A stretch of 39,817 bases of DNA from positions 1-39,817 of the forward strand of contig JBBHKE010001291.1 in assembly GCA_037447655.1 (NCBI GenBank), given 5' to 3'. Positions 9,971-20,779 of this stretch are shown piece by piece. Source of the stretch: Zygnema cylindricum (lineage: Eukaryota; Streptophyta; Zygnematophyceae; Zygnematales; Zygnemataceae). The notes under the pieces were generated by a model, which ran no database searches, was not told where the DNA came from, and worked only from the letters and a program-made list of their open reading frames with translations. The stretch's first letter is position 1, and the number at the start of each line of letters is the position of its first letter. Both the position numbers and the translations under genes were made by a program.

Positions 9971-11950
9971 AAACGTGGTGCAAAATTTATCGGATGCATG
10001 CGTCACTTAGAATTTCTTATTTGTCCAGAGCTGTTGTGGCCCAACACTTTTTTTGGAGGTGGGAATTAGCTACAAATAAAAATGCAATTCCCAATTTTTC
10101 GATCAAAGAAACCTGGTACGGGGAGCCTTTCACGCAAGAGAGAGTTTTAGCGAAAGACCAAAAAGGAAAATAAACATGGTTCATGAAACCTCTTTACTAT
10201 AATACACAGTTCCAGTATATAAAAAAAACATTGCAAACCAAAAATATTTCTTCGTCCCATAAAACCGGATGTGGTCAAGGAGCAACGATGTTGGCAACAG
10301 GAGGGTGCGTTTTTGTAAACTTAACATTTGATTTTTATCATGGATTTATTTGAAATAATGAAGTTTTTTTATTTTTGTTCTAATTTTCAAATTTTGATTT
10401 TTTTTATGGTAAATATTTCAATGCTGATCGAGAAGGCATCAAAGTGATGGGACGTCGAACATCCGACCACTTCTCATACTCATATGTCACGGATTTGCCA
10501 ACGGACATTCTACTTCAAGCTTTTGGCCACGAAAACAACACTAAGAAATATTTTCTACCTCGTTCGAGAGTGGAACCCGTTTTGGCCGTGGGTCGACACG
10601 GCATATGCTGAACTGCCAACGGTATGTTTAAAAAAACTCACACCGTTTATATCATTACTTTTTGTGTTAAGTAATCTTTCGTGTTTTATGTTTGTCACAT
10701 TTTCTTTATATTATTCTATTTTTTGGTTGTATCATTTGTTTTGATTTTTTTTTGTTGTTTTTTTTGTATATTTTCGTTTTTTTTTTGTCTTTTCTATTGT
10801 TTTTCTATTTTTTTAGTTGTTTTCTAGTTTTAATGTTGTTTTTTATATGTTTTTTTGATAATTTGTTTTTTTCTTTAATTGTTTTTGTTTTCTTTCTTTT
10901 TTTCACTTCCCTCTCACTCTCTTTTTATTTATTTAGTTTTTCCCTTTCTTTCACATTTTTTTGTTATATTTTTAATGATTTTTTTTTTTTTTTTTTTGTT
11001 TTATACTTAATAAATTATACTTTTATTAAAACATACAAATGTGTTTTTTTGCAGAAAAATGTTCAAGCTTCTAAACGTGAACGAGATTTAAGCGCACAAA
11101 ATTTTTTTCACACCATGTTATTGCTTAAAACTGTGTTTTTACAAGACCATGTTTTTTTCCAAGATTTATTTTATGATCTTCCTATCTTCAAACACAAACT
11201 ATTCCAATCTCCGTTGTTGTCGTTGTTCAAAGATGAAGTCAAAAAAAACGTGTCATGAAGCATCAGAAATGTGGGCTTGAATTGTTGTTGCGAAGCAAAT
11301 GTGTCCATTACGATCTCACAAGTGGGAAAATCAGTTGATTCATTATTCAAGTGGAGTCAAACTTGCGGAAAAAAGATTGATTATATGGGAGAGGAAATGC
11401 ATTATGTAAAAGAGACATTTTCAAGTTTGAAAGAGAAAATGTGCAATATAGATGACAAGTTAACCCATATTATGCAGGTGATGGACGGTCAAGGAGAGAC
11501 GTTGCATGTACGACATCATTCTCAAAATCAAAATAAACCATCAGAAGGTAAACCAGCCATGGGAATCGAGACTCTTGAACGTAATCTTCCTCGAAGTGAA
11601 AAACGAGCGACATGAAACCCATGTGGAAACAGCAAGAGCAACTGAAGAATTTCCACCTCCTGTTCCTTCACAAAAGAATCTTATCAAGTTCCTTAGATGA
11701 CTAATATAGGAGCCCGACTTCACACGGTCAAAGATGTGTGGAAAGCATATCATGATGGTATAGGTGGGCTCCCTTCTATCGCCGATTTGGAATCAGTGGA
11801 ACTAGTTGGATGAAAGGAAAATCTCAAAAGTTTTATAATTGGAATGTCATCTTGAAGGAAGTTAAAAGAATAACAGATGTTAATGATGTAACATTTAATA
11901 GCACATTGGGTAGGTTGCAAGATCGTCGATTCGTGAATAAATAGAGTCTG
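9971..11950 (+). pseudogene. Crypton-like tyrosine recombinase gene relic (Ndc10_II + GCR1_C-like)
   Basis: Degenerate coding appears in several frames. MRHLEFLICP and AVVAQHFFWRWEL...IPNFSIKETWYGEPF (10000-10130) fit the RHK..LCPxxALAxYLFxRW..PDFS region of Ndc10_II domains. SSHKTGCGQGATMLATGG (10255-10303) matches the HAGRGSGARMAxLGG block, with the expected Arg lost. MGRRTSDHFSYSYVTDLP and KKYFLPRSRVEP (10448-10580) hold the expected tyrosine and the YFLPR motif, then FWPWVD after a frameshift. After an intron come LLLKTVFLQDHVFFQDLFYD (11110-11175) and a helical stretch. HTVKDVWKAYHDGIGGLPSI and GTSWMKGKSQKFYNW (11720-11850) resemble the GCR1_C DNA-binding domain. This arrangement is known from Cryptons and fungal Ndc10/Gcr1 relatives. 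Stops and frameshifts make it inactive; the element's ends were not found. Confidence 0.7.
10622..11054 (+). other. Intron in the Crypton-like relic
   Basis: Donor GTATGT at 10622 after ...CTGCCAACG, an extremely T-rich body, and acceptor TTTTTTTGCAG ending at 11054. Removing it keeps the reading frame between the PWVD and FLQD motifs. A second T-rich gap at about 10305-10410 is probably another intron with unresolved ends. Confidence 0.7.
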
Positions 11951-12029
11951 CGCGACATATCAAGGAGATTAGCGAATAAAAACAAAAAAAAAAAATTGTA
12001 GTTTGCGGGACTTTTTTGGCACTTGTTAT

Positions 12030-13072
12030 TGTTGTCCATAGCCTATTTCAGCCATGGATCACTCTCGGAAGCACCACAGACTACCCCTCAAACAGCTGTG
12101 TTTCAGACAACACACATTACTCCACAAATAACAAAATCCCTTCAAACTGCAACAATAGGCAGTATACTATAGACACTATAAGCTCCCAAAGTTACAGCCA
12201 AATCCACCAAGGAATCTAGAAGATATAAGCTCTAGAGTTTCATAAAAACAAATGACAACTTCACAAACTAACCACTTAGACTGCTCACAGAATCTTACAG
12301 AGACACCTGAATAGAATGAAACTTCACACATATATATATTCTATATCATTGAATAACTCCACAAAGTTTCACATAAATGCACAAAACAGAGTGATCACAC
12401 CAACACGTCAAAGATGCAGAAAACGGTTTGCCATTGCTTTGATTAACTTGACTGCGATACTCAAAATATTCTAAGTCCTACAAGTTATACTCAGAGAGTT
12501 CACTACTGAATGTACGGAGGCATACCAGCCGTACGGTATCTACCATCTACCTAAACTATTGTAAGTATACCCGAATAGTTCAAGGTATGTCAGACTGAAC
12601 AGATCTACACTAATAAACTAATTAACCAAAAGACAAACCAATGTTGTTCAAGATATTTACAGCGACATCTCCGCAATCTTCGTACGTCAAGAACCAAGCT
12701 ACCCACTAAGCCACTATCGTGCAATCATCATTACTCAGAATCTACACTAGTCATATTATCCGCAGCTGCGTTGTCAGTACGGATCATATCCAAAATAACC
12801 ACAGCTGCGTTGTCCTGTCTGCGTCGCAGCTGCGCCGCACCGGCGGCACCTATTTCAACATTCTGTTTATTTCACATCGGATTGCTTCGCGATCCGCCGT
12901 CCATTTGTCACCGCCTGTTCACACCACTCAACGAGTCATTTACGTCACTTTGATTAGATCAATACGTTCGCTCCCCCAATCCGTGAATCTATTGAAAACC
13001 TTCATATTAAATCCGATTAGCAGTTACTCACCAACTGTCTCGTACGCACGAAACTGACTTTTCAAAACAACA
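12030..13072 (-). mobile_element. Copia family D LTR, minus strand
   Basis: Reverse complement of the LTR at 15944-17105. It starts TGTTGTTTTGAAA at 13072 and ends GGCTATGGACAACA at 12030, sharing the GTACGGCT-GTATGCCTCCGTAC block. A purine tract, TTCGGGGGAG, lies directly upstream in this orientation (13073-13082), as at a 3' LTR. The flanks GTTAT (left) and CTCCC (right) do not match, so it is the 3' LTR of a truncated element, not a solo LTR. Confidence 0.75.
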
Positions 13073-13373
13073 CTCCCCCGAAAATTTAGTTTCGTGCACA
13101 TAGAAAAATATACAGCGTGTAATGCTATGCTGCTACGTTGCGCTAGTTCGACATCGCACCGCAGTATGAATACAAAGTGCACTGTGTACTGCTATATTGC
13201 TATGCTGCGCTAATTTGACATCGCAGCCAAGTACGAATACAATATGCAGCCTGTACAGCTATGCTGCCATGCTGCGCTATTTTGACATTGCAACCCTAGC
13301 AGCTGCTCCTTTTCACCTTAACTTCCTCCTCACAGCCTCATCTACAAGACTAAAGCTTTCAAATTCAACACTC
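13073..13373 (-). repeat. Partial LTR of copia F with 67-bp tandem repeat
   Basis: In minus orientation it begins TGTTGAATTTGAAAGCTTTAGTC after a polypurine tract, TTTAGGGGGAG, so it is the start of the 3' LTR of F; this resembles the 3' junction of element E. Within it TGCGCTA-TTYGACATYGCA recurs at 13139, 13206 and 13273, an exact 67-bp period over about three copies. The far side ends at the family D LTR. Confidence 0.6.
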
Positions 13374-13838
13374 CCCCTAAAGCTTTAGACTCAGTAGTCC
13401 ATTCTCTATACATATATTTGAACTCTAATGGATACACAGACAAAAGAAAGAATGAAAAACTATTTAGAGATTCAAAATTTCTATCAACCTCCACTATTCA
13501 TCATACAAGAATTTTAGCAAAAGCAACACATCACCACTGCTTTGCCGACGTCACCATTGCTCGTGCTCCCTTCTGCTAATTCCCTTTCGCTTTTAAAGTG
13601 ATGTTTAGGATTGGCAGAAATTGCAATGGCAGCCTGATTATCATAAAACACTTTTTGGACACCACTCTTAAGATGACCAAGCTCACCAAGCAAGGACTTG
13701 ACCCACATTAGTTCTTTTACAGCAGAGCAAGAAGCCATGTACTAAGCCTCCATGGTGGACTGAGCTATGACCTTTTGCTGCTTGCTGCTCCAGCAGCAAG
13801 CTCTATCACCCACATATAATACATATCCAGATGTGCAT
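13374..13838 (-). pseudogene. Copia F, 3' end of pol (RNase H)
   Basis: Minus-strand RNase H continuing from the fragment at 20780. It carries SGYVLYVG and ACCWSSKQQKV, then EA*YMASCSAVKELMWVKS with a stop near 13742, then FYDNQAAIAISANPKHHFKS ending near 13602. After HHFKS the expected xHIDIRxxFVRE region is absent and unrelated codons follow to 13514. The stretch down to 13385 is probably the 3' untranslated part, ending in the polypurine tract TTTAGGGGGAG. Element E (TSD TGCAT) separates this fragment from the rest of F. Confidence 0.75.
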
Positions 13839-14682
13839 TGTTGTTTTTAGAAAGCTTTAGTCCTCTCTATGCCTCAGCTGTGAGAGAGAGCTGTTCAGGA
13901 CTTAAGTTATTTTTGGTTGAGTTCGGTCCATTACTTACCAAAATTAGTGTGACAGTGAAGTTGGGAGCTCACGGTTCATTCACACTTGGGACACGCGTCG
14001 TCACTTGAGAGAAATGTGTGAGTGCGTCCTCCATAGACATACAAAAATTTACCAAGACCACGGTACTTCGTGAAGTCACATCTATGGTGCCGAATCCTCT
14101 AATCGGACGGTTGACAGCCGCCGCCAACAAATACAGACGAGGCATGACTAGATTACTATCACTCTACGTTGTCGAAACTTCAATGTAAATATTTGGTAGA
14201 ACAAAATTTTGTCTGTAGTGAATTAGTTGTTTAGTGTTGAGAATGTGATTTATGATATACGTTCAGTATACAGGTATACTCACAGTATTTGCTGTGTTAG
14301 AATGTTAGATGTACGGTTGGAATGCCTCCATACAGCTTAGTGTAGTTTCAGTGTATAGAAGTAGGACTTAGTAAATTTGATTCATTAGAAACAAATGATA
14401 TGAAAAACTGTACATTCAGTTTTTATGAAAATTCACCTCTGAATATCTCACAGGTATATCAGCAAAATTAAGTGAAATTTTATATGTATGTTCCTTTGTA
14501 CGATATCTACACTGTGGTAGATTTGTAGGACTATTGTGTGCTTGTGTTAAAAGTTATTGTCTGTCAAAATTATTGTTTTGTCATTGGTATTTGTGGAAGC
14601 TTCCTCTCTTGATTTGTTCTACAATGACTACTACTGGTGCTTCTTTTTCATCTTCAGTACCAGCAGTTGCCTCAGAACAACA
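13839..14682 (+). repeat. 5' LTR of copia E
   Basis: Starts TGTTGTTTTTAGAAAG and ends GCCTCAGAACAACA, matching 19932-20779. The last 59 bp contain the apparent gag start codon (14624) and its first codons. Confidence 0.9.
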
Positions 14683-15626
14683 GGTCACACGCTCGCCTTT
14701 ACGAATTCTAGTCTTTGATGGACGTGAATATCTGTATTGGGCAGATTGTGTTAAGTCTTACTTCAAGCAAGAGAATTTTATTGATGTGTTAAATGGATCC
14801 ATGGCAGAATCTGATGCCGGCTTTTATCAAAAAAAAATGACCAAGCTTTACATTTAGTGAAGCTTATGATATCAAAAGAATTGCATATGACATATATTAA
14901 TGTTACAAAGGCATCAGATTTGTGGGATACTATGAAATCTTCTTATGTTAGAGCTAATGACCAGCATGAGATTATAACTGTTGGTCAGATCTATGAGTAT
15001 AAGTATACAGGCGGTAGCATGGTGGAATACACTAATAGGTTTTGAATGTTATTGTCAGAAATTGCATGTTCTGGGGGGACTTTCTCCCTTTATCATCAGG
15101 CCATGATTCTCTTAAATGGGCTACCTAGTGAATATAAAAGAGCCTCAGATGAAATGAAAAAATTGTCCAAACCTTTTTGGAATCTGCAAACAGCTATAGA
15201 GTTTATCTTGTCAGAAGAAGCCACTTGTCAGAAGAAGCCACTCAGACAGTTTTAGGATCTGGGAAACCAGCTGTAGCCTTCAAGGCTAAATTTTAGAGGG
15301 AAAGTAGATATCAAGGGAATCAGTTTAATCCTCTGTTTGAGAAATGTGTTTATTGCTATACTCATGGTCACTCCTTCAAAGCTTGTCCATTGTATATAAA
15401 AGCTCTTGAAACAGGTATCTTCCGGAAAGGATGGAGACATCGCGGAGCTTCCACTCCTGAAAGACCCATGAATAAAATTGTTGCGTTTTCAGCGGAGGAT
15501 ACCAAATTGGAGAAGAAGAAGATCGAGGAAGAAAAACTTGATGTGACCAGTTTTCCAAAAACTGATGACAAAGAGTTTTTTGCTCTTGTCAAACTCGACA
15601 TGATGAAAGGTGAAAAAGACCTTGGA
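14624..15626 (+). pseudogene. Copia E gag (broken)
   Basis: Gag coats the retrotransposon particle and binds its RNA. The frame opens at ATG 14624, inside the LTR (MTTTGASFSSSVPAVASEQQ), and continues LVFDGREYLYWADCVKSYF, an FxGxxYxxW motif as in copia gags. Frameshifts or stops occur near 14838, 15043 and 15253. Further matching pieces include TYINVTKASDLWDTMKSSY and MILLNGLPSEYKRASDEMKK. A CCHC zinc knuckle, C-VY-C-YTHG-H-SFKA-C, lies at 15345-15386. Similarity to the gag of element C is only structural. Confidence 0.75.
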
Positions 15627-18600
15627 TAGATAATGGATTCCGGCAGCTCTTCACACATGTGTTGGAACAAGTCTTGGTTAAAGGAGATGTCTTCTATTCC
15701 TTTACGTCAGATCTTTTATGCTTGTGGCTATGTTGTTCAATCAAATGCCAAAGTAAATATAGATATGGATTGTGTGATAGATGGAAAGGTTGTTAAAAGT
15801 ACTTTGTACGATGTCTTGTATGTTCCAAAGTTTAAGAAAATTCTATTTTCTATGTATGTAGGTGAAAGCAAAGGCTTTGAGGTTCTCTAGAAAAATGGCA
15901 AGAAAATAGTGAGCAAGGATGGAAGAGTAGCTCTAGTAGGAACTGTTGTTTTTGAAATGTTAGTTTCGTACTTACGCCACATTTTGTGCGCACGCGACGG
16001 TTCATGCGTAGATTATTACGGAAAATAAGGTGGTGGTACAAATGGAGGTTCGAATGGATTTGTGGATCGGGGGAGTAATTGTACGATTGAAATTAAAGGG
16101 ATTAATTGAGTGGCTCGGAATACATTTACAAACGGACGGCGAATCGCGAAGCGATCCGATGTAAAATTTACGAAATGTTGAATATGTACGCCGCCGGTAC
16201 AAAGTGTCTTATTTGGACAAGTGTACTTTATTTGCGAGAGGCGTATTTATTGCAAAGGATGCAAATTCGGTACGGTTTAATTTCGGCAAGTGGTCCGTGG
16301 TACATTTGGAGGGCGGACGGTGTCCGCTGATATTTCAAAAGGATTGTATTTTGATAATGTGGTATCAAGTGGACCGTACATATGTGATGTCGGTTCATGA
16401 CGTGGTTTCGTCCTCAAGTGACTAATCAAGTTGATACTCAGTACGCGGATTTAACGGAAGCGTCAATGTAAATATTTGGTTGAACATTGTTGTGTCTTTT
16501 TGTGAATTAATTATCAGTGTATATTTACTCACTTTGACATACCTTGAAGTATTCGGGTATACCGACATTAATAGAGGTAGCTGGTAAATAGCGTACGGCT
16601 GATATGCCTCCGTACATTCAGCAGTAAGCTCTTGTATATATTTGTAGGACTTCATCATTTTAGGACATAGGAACTTTTTGGACCAAAAACTGTTTTATGG
16701 TTATTTTTGGTAATTTTATCTGAGGATTACTCTCAGATCTGCTAGCGGAATTATCTGAAATTCTGCATGTGTGTTCCTATTTATATTTCTAATATTGTCA
16801 CAGATTTTCAGGTTTGTTGTGTTCCTAGTCTGTGTTTTACTTCATTGTGAAGTTAGTCTGTCTGATCAAAGTTCTGGCAGACTATTTTTCTGCAACTTTG
16901 ACTAGATGATGTGATCAATCTGTTTATTATTTTTGTCAAAAACTTTGTGAGGTCATTTAATATCCTAGATAATATCTGTAAATATAGTTTCAGCTTGTTT
17001 TGTTAATTCTGTTGAATTCTGTGTGTATCCAAAGTAGGCTGTTTTTAGGGTAGTCTGTGGTGCTTCTTAGGGTGAATCCATGGCTAGAAATGGCTATGAA
17101 CAACAGGAACTAGAGGCCCAAACTTTTTGTACCGCATGGACCTGGCTAATAAAATTGATTTTGCTTACTCTATTGTCCTATGTGATAATGTTTTGTGGCA
17201 TAAAAGGCATCATGAGAGACTTACTAAGATGATAAAGAATGATATGGTAGAGGGAGTCAAGCTCGGTCAAAAAGATCCTCATGTTTGTGATGGTTGTGCT
17301 CTCGGAAAGCTTCACAAGCTTCCCCTCCCACAAGTTTGTGATCATCAAGCCACAGATCTCCTTCGTATTATTCACTCTGATGTCTTCGACCCTTCCACAG
17401 TTCTCTCTCTTAGTGGCAGCCGCTATTTTGTCACCTTTACAGACGACTACTCTCGGTATAGTCGGTTATACTTCATGAAGGAGAAGAGCGAAGTCTTCCC
17501 TCACTTTAAGCACAAAAAAATGTGGGCGGAGAAACTTCACGGCAAATCTATTCTTGCTTTACGGACGGATAATGGAGGAGAGAATACATCCCATGGCTTT
17601 GCTGATTTCTTGAAAGAAAATGGCATCTCTCGTGAATTTATTGCTTTGTACACACCGGAACAAAATGGTGTGGGCGAGCGACTTAATCGGACTTTAACTG
17701 AATGTGCTCACTGTATGATGGCCGATAAGGATGTGGATCTAAAGTTTTGGGGGGAAGCTTTTCATTGTACCTCCTACATCAGAAATAGAGTGGAAACCGG
17801 AGCTGTTAAGGGTAAGACACCCTATGAAGTATGGACAGGCAGAAAACTAAATGTTGGTCATTTTAGAGTCTTCGGTAGCAAATGCTTTATCTTGGATAAT
17901 CTTCCTAATTGGAAGCTTAGTCCAAAATCTGTACCTTGTGTTTTCTTAGGCTATGATGATGAATCTGCATGCTATAGACAGTATAATCCTCAGAGAGGAT
18001 GCCTTCAGACAGCCAGGAATATTCAGATTAAAGAAGAGAGTCAATCTGTGGATGTTTTTAGTATGGATGCAACTGAAAGGAATGAGAAAATACAAGAGTA
18101 TATCATTCTTGAGCAAGTACCTTTTACTCCATCTCCTTCTACTTCCTCTACCTCCCTTTCGAATGTCTTTGGGCCGTCCGATCCTATTTTTTGAGCTACT
18201 CCTAACAATACACGCCCTCTGCGTAACACTAGGGGACCAACAGTTACGCGTCAGATTTTCCGGGGGGAAAGAGGCAAAGCATCCGCCTTCTAGGCGACCG
18301 AGTCGAGAGTGATTTTTTTCCAAGCAAAGGGGAGCCGCTTACTATTAAGGAAGCCTTTTCCGTTCTTGAAAAGGATCATTGGATCTGGGCTGCAAATGAT
18401 GAGATAACGTCAATTATGGAAGCCCAAAATTGGGAACTTGTGGAGCTACCACCGAACCGGAAAGCTATCGGTTGTAAGTGGGTCTTCAATTTAAAATTGA
18501 ATCCCGATAATAAAATTGAGAGATATAAAGCAAGACTGGTCGCTAAGGGATTTAGTCAAAAGGAGGGAATTGATTATCAAGTGACCTTCTCTCTTGTGGT

Positions 18601-19908
18601 TCGCTTTCCTATTGTTAGAGTTTTGTTGTCTCTTGCTGCAATAGAGGATATGGAATTGCATCAGATGGACGTTAAGACGGCTTTCTTGCATAGTGATTTG
18701 GAAGAAGTAATGTATATGACGCAGCCAGAGATGTATGCAGAAAAAAGGAAAGAAAATCTAGTCTGTACACTGTTGAAGTCCTTGTATGGTCTGAAACACG
18801 CTCCGAGACAATGAAACCTGAAGTTAGATGAGTTTTTAACCAATCTTGGCTTTACCTGGATCAGTTCCGATCACTCAGTCTATGTAATACAAGGTGAAGA
18901 TGGAGTAATTTATGTGGCAGTATATGTAGATGATTAGCTGCTGATTAGCAAATCTATCAATGAAATTAATAAAATAAAATCAGATCTGAACTCTCAGTTT
19001 GAAATGAAGGACTTGGGTGAGGCTAAGTATATTCTAGGAATTCAGGTAGAAAGAGATAGGAAACAGATAATTATTTATCTAACTGAGAAAGAAGCAATCA
19101 GGAACATGCTAGAAAAGTTTAGTATGTCAAAAGCAAAGGGGAGTGCCACCCCTATGGAATTCAGACAGAAGTTGGAGGGTACGGAAACAGATGGTGGTGT
19201 TTTGGTTGATGATTTTTAGATTTAGGGGAGGCAGATTCTATGTCCTCCATTCCTTACAGGCAGATTGTTGGAAGCCTCATCTATTTCATGAACTGTACTC
19301 GTCCGAACATCGCAGCCGCAGTTGGAGCCTTGAGTCGAAGCCTGCAAAATCCGAGGAGGTCAGACTATGAGGTAGCAAAGAGAGTTCTTCGCTATCTTGC
19401 AAGAACTCGAAATCTTTGACTCTCTCTCGGTGGAGAGGAAGTCAAAATTCATACATGGAGCGATGCGAGCTACGGATATATGCCCAGTCGACGCTCCACC
19501 ACCGGATACATTCTGAATATCGGAAGTGGAACTTGCTGTTGGAGCATCAAACTTCAGAAGGTAACAACTCAGACTACCATGGAGGCTGAGTACATGGCTG
19601 CCAGCTCGGCAGATAAGGTGTTACTTTGGGTAAAGTCTCTTCTCCAAAAGATTCTCTTTATGCAATCTGGACCACAAATAGTGTGGTGTGACAATCAGGC
19701 AGCAATCGCTATTGCATCTTATCCCAATTATCACTTTAAGAGTAAGCACATTGATATCAAGCTACATTTTGTAAGAGAAAATGTGATGGGAAAAGTCCTC
19801 AAATTGAGTAATTTACCAGATGAGCAAATGGTGGCTGATATGATGACGACACCCTTACCTACACCCAAATTGAAGTTCTGTAGAGAGGCATGTGGACTAA
19901 GTGACTAG
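15627..19908 (+). pseudogene. Copia E pol (protease, integrase, RT, RNase H; broken)
   Basis: A TAG at 15627 replaces the Trp before the protease motif IMDSGSSSHMC (15630 onward). Another TAG lies at 15888, and the solo LTR 15944-17105 follows. Integrase resumes at 17111: a zinc region with CDGCALGK, then TFTDDYSRYSRLYF (first Asp), RTDNGGEN (second Asp) and PEQNGVGERLNRT (Glu). A TGA at 18192 ends this frame. RT follows from 18416 with [18 protein letters not shown] and [10 protein letters not shown], a TGA at 18812, and YVDD at 18923-18934 immediately followed by TAG. RNase H has SDASYG, TTMEAEYMA and CDNQAAIAIA, and the frame ends at 19908. A purine tract, TTTAGGGGAG, precedes the 3' LTR. 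Confidence 0.85.
15944..17105 (+). mobile_element. Solo LTR, copia family D
   Basis: Starts TGTTGTTTTTGAAATG, ends GGCTATGAACAACA, and is flanked by GGAAC at 15939-15943 and 17106-17110. It interrupts the pol of E between ...GRVALVG and LYRMDLANK. It is left over after LTR-LTR recombination of a full element. The last 27 bp contain an open ATG frame, MARNGYEQQ. Confidence 0.92.
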
Positions 19909-19931
19909 CAGAGTCTAAAGCTTTAGGGGAG

Positions 19932-20779
19932 TGTTGTTTTTAGAAAGCTTTAGTCCTCTCTATGCGTCACCTGTGAGGGAGAGAGAGCTATTCAGGACTT
20001 AAGCTATTATTGGTTGAGTACGGTTCATTACTTACCAAAATTAGTGTGACAGTGAAGTTGGGAGCTCACGTTTGATTCACACTTAGGACACTCGTCGTCA
20101 CTTGAGAGAAATGTGTGAGTATGCCCTCTGTGGACGTACGGAAATTCGGCGGGACCACGGTTCTTCGTGAAGTCACATCTATGGTGCCGAATCCTCTAAT
20201 CGGACGGCTAACAACCGTCGCCAACAAATAGTGACGAAGCATAACTAGATCACTATCAATTTACGTTGTCGGAACTTCGGTGTAAATATTTGGTAGAACA
20301 TAATTTTGTCTGTAGTGAATTAGTTGTTTAGTGTTGAGAATGTGATTTATGATATACCTTCAGTATACAGGTATACTCATTGTATTTGCTGTGTTAGAAT
20401 GTTAGATGTACGGCTGGAATGCCTCCATACAGCTTAGTGTAGTTTCAGTGTGTAGAAGTAGGACTTAGTAAATTTGATTCATTAGAAACAAATGATATGA
20501 AAAACTGTACATTCAGTTTTTATGAAAATTCACCTCTGAATATCTCACAGATATGTCAACAAAATTAAGTGAAATTTTATGTGTATGTTGCTTTGTATGA
20601 TATCTACACTGTGGTAGATTTGTAGGACTATTGTGTTCTTCTGTTGAAAGTTATTGTTTTACAAAGTTGTTATTTTGCCATCGGTATTTGTGGAAGCTTC
20701 CTCTCTTGATTTGTTCTACAATGACTACTACTGGTGCTTCTTCTTCATCTTCAATACCACCAGTTGCCTCAGAACAACA
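19932..20779 (+). repeat. 3' LTR of copia E
   Basis: Matches 13839-14682. It is followed by the target duplication TGCAT. Differences from the 5' LTR cluster in the first 330 bp. Confidence 0.9.

Larger units (their letters stand above)
13839..20779 (+). mobile_element. Copia element E (6.9 kb, with solo LTR inside)
   Basis: Complete element bounded by LTRs 13839-14682 and 19932-20779, with target duplication TGCAT at 13834-13838 and 20780-20784. It sits inside the RNase H region of copia F, in the opposite orientation. Order: gag, zinc knuckle, protease, integrase, RT, RNase H, as in Ty1/copia. By eye the LTRs differ at several percent of sites, clearly more than those of element C. Many stops and frameshifts make it inactive, and a family D solo LTR interrupts the pol gene. 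Confidence 0.92.

Noticed and set aside
10692-11054. Phe/Leu-rich open frame that looks like membrane segments
   Set aside because: It is a T-rich intron read as protein, with GTATGT at its 5' end and TTTTTTTGCAG at its 3' end.
9851-12250. AGAGTTTCATAAAA shared by about 9856 and 12234 as ends of one element around the Crypton-like relic
   Set aside because: The match is short, and the right copy lies inside the family D LTR (12030-13072), so it does not bound the relic.
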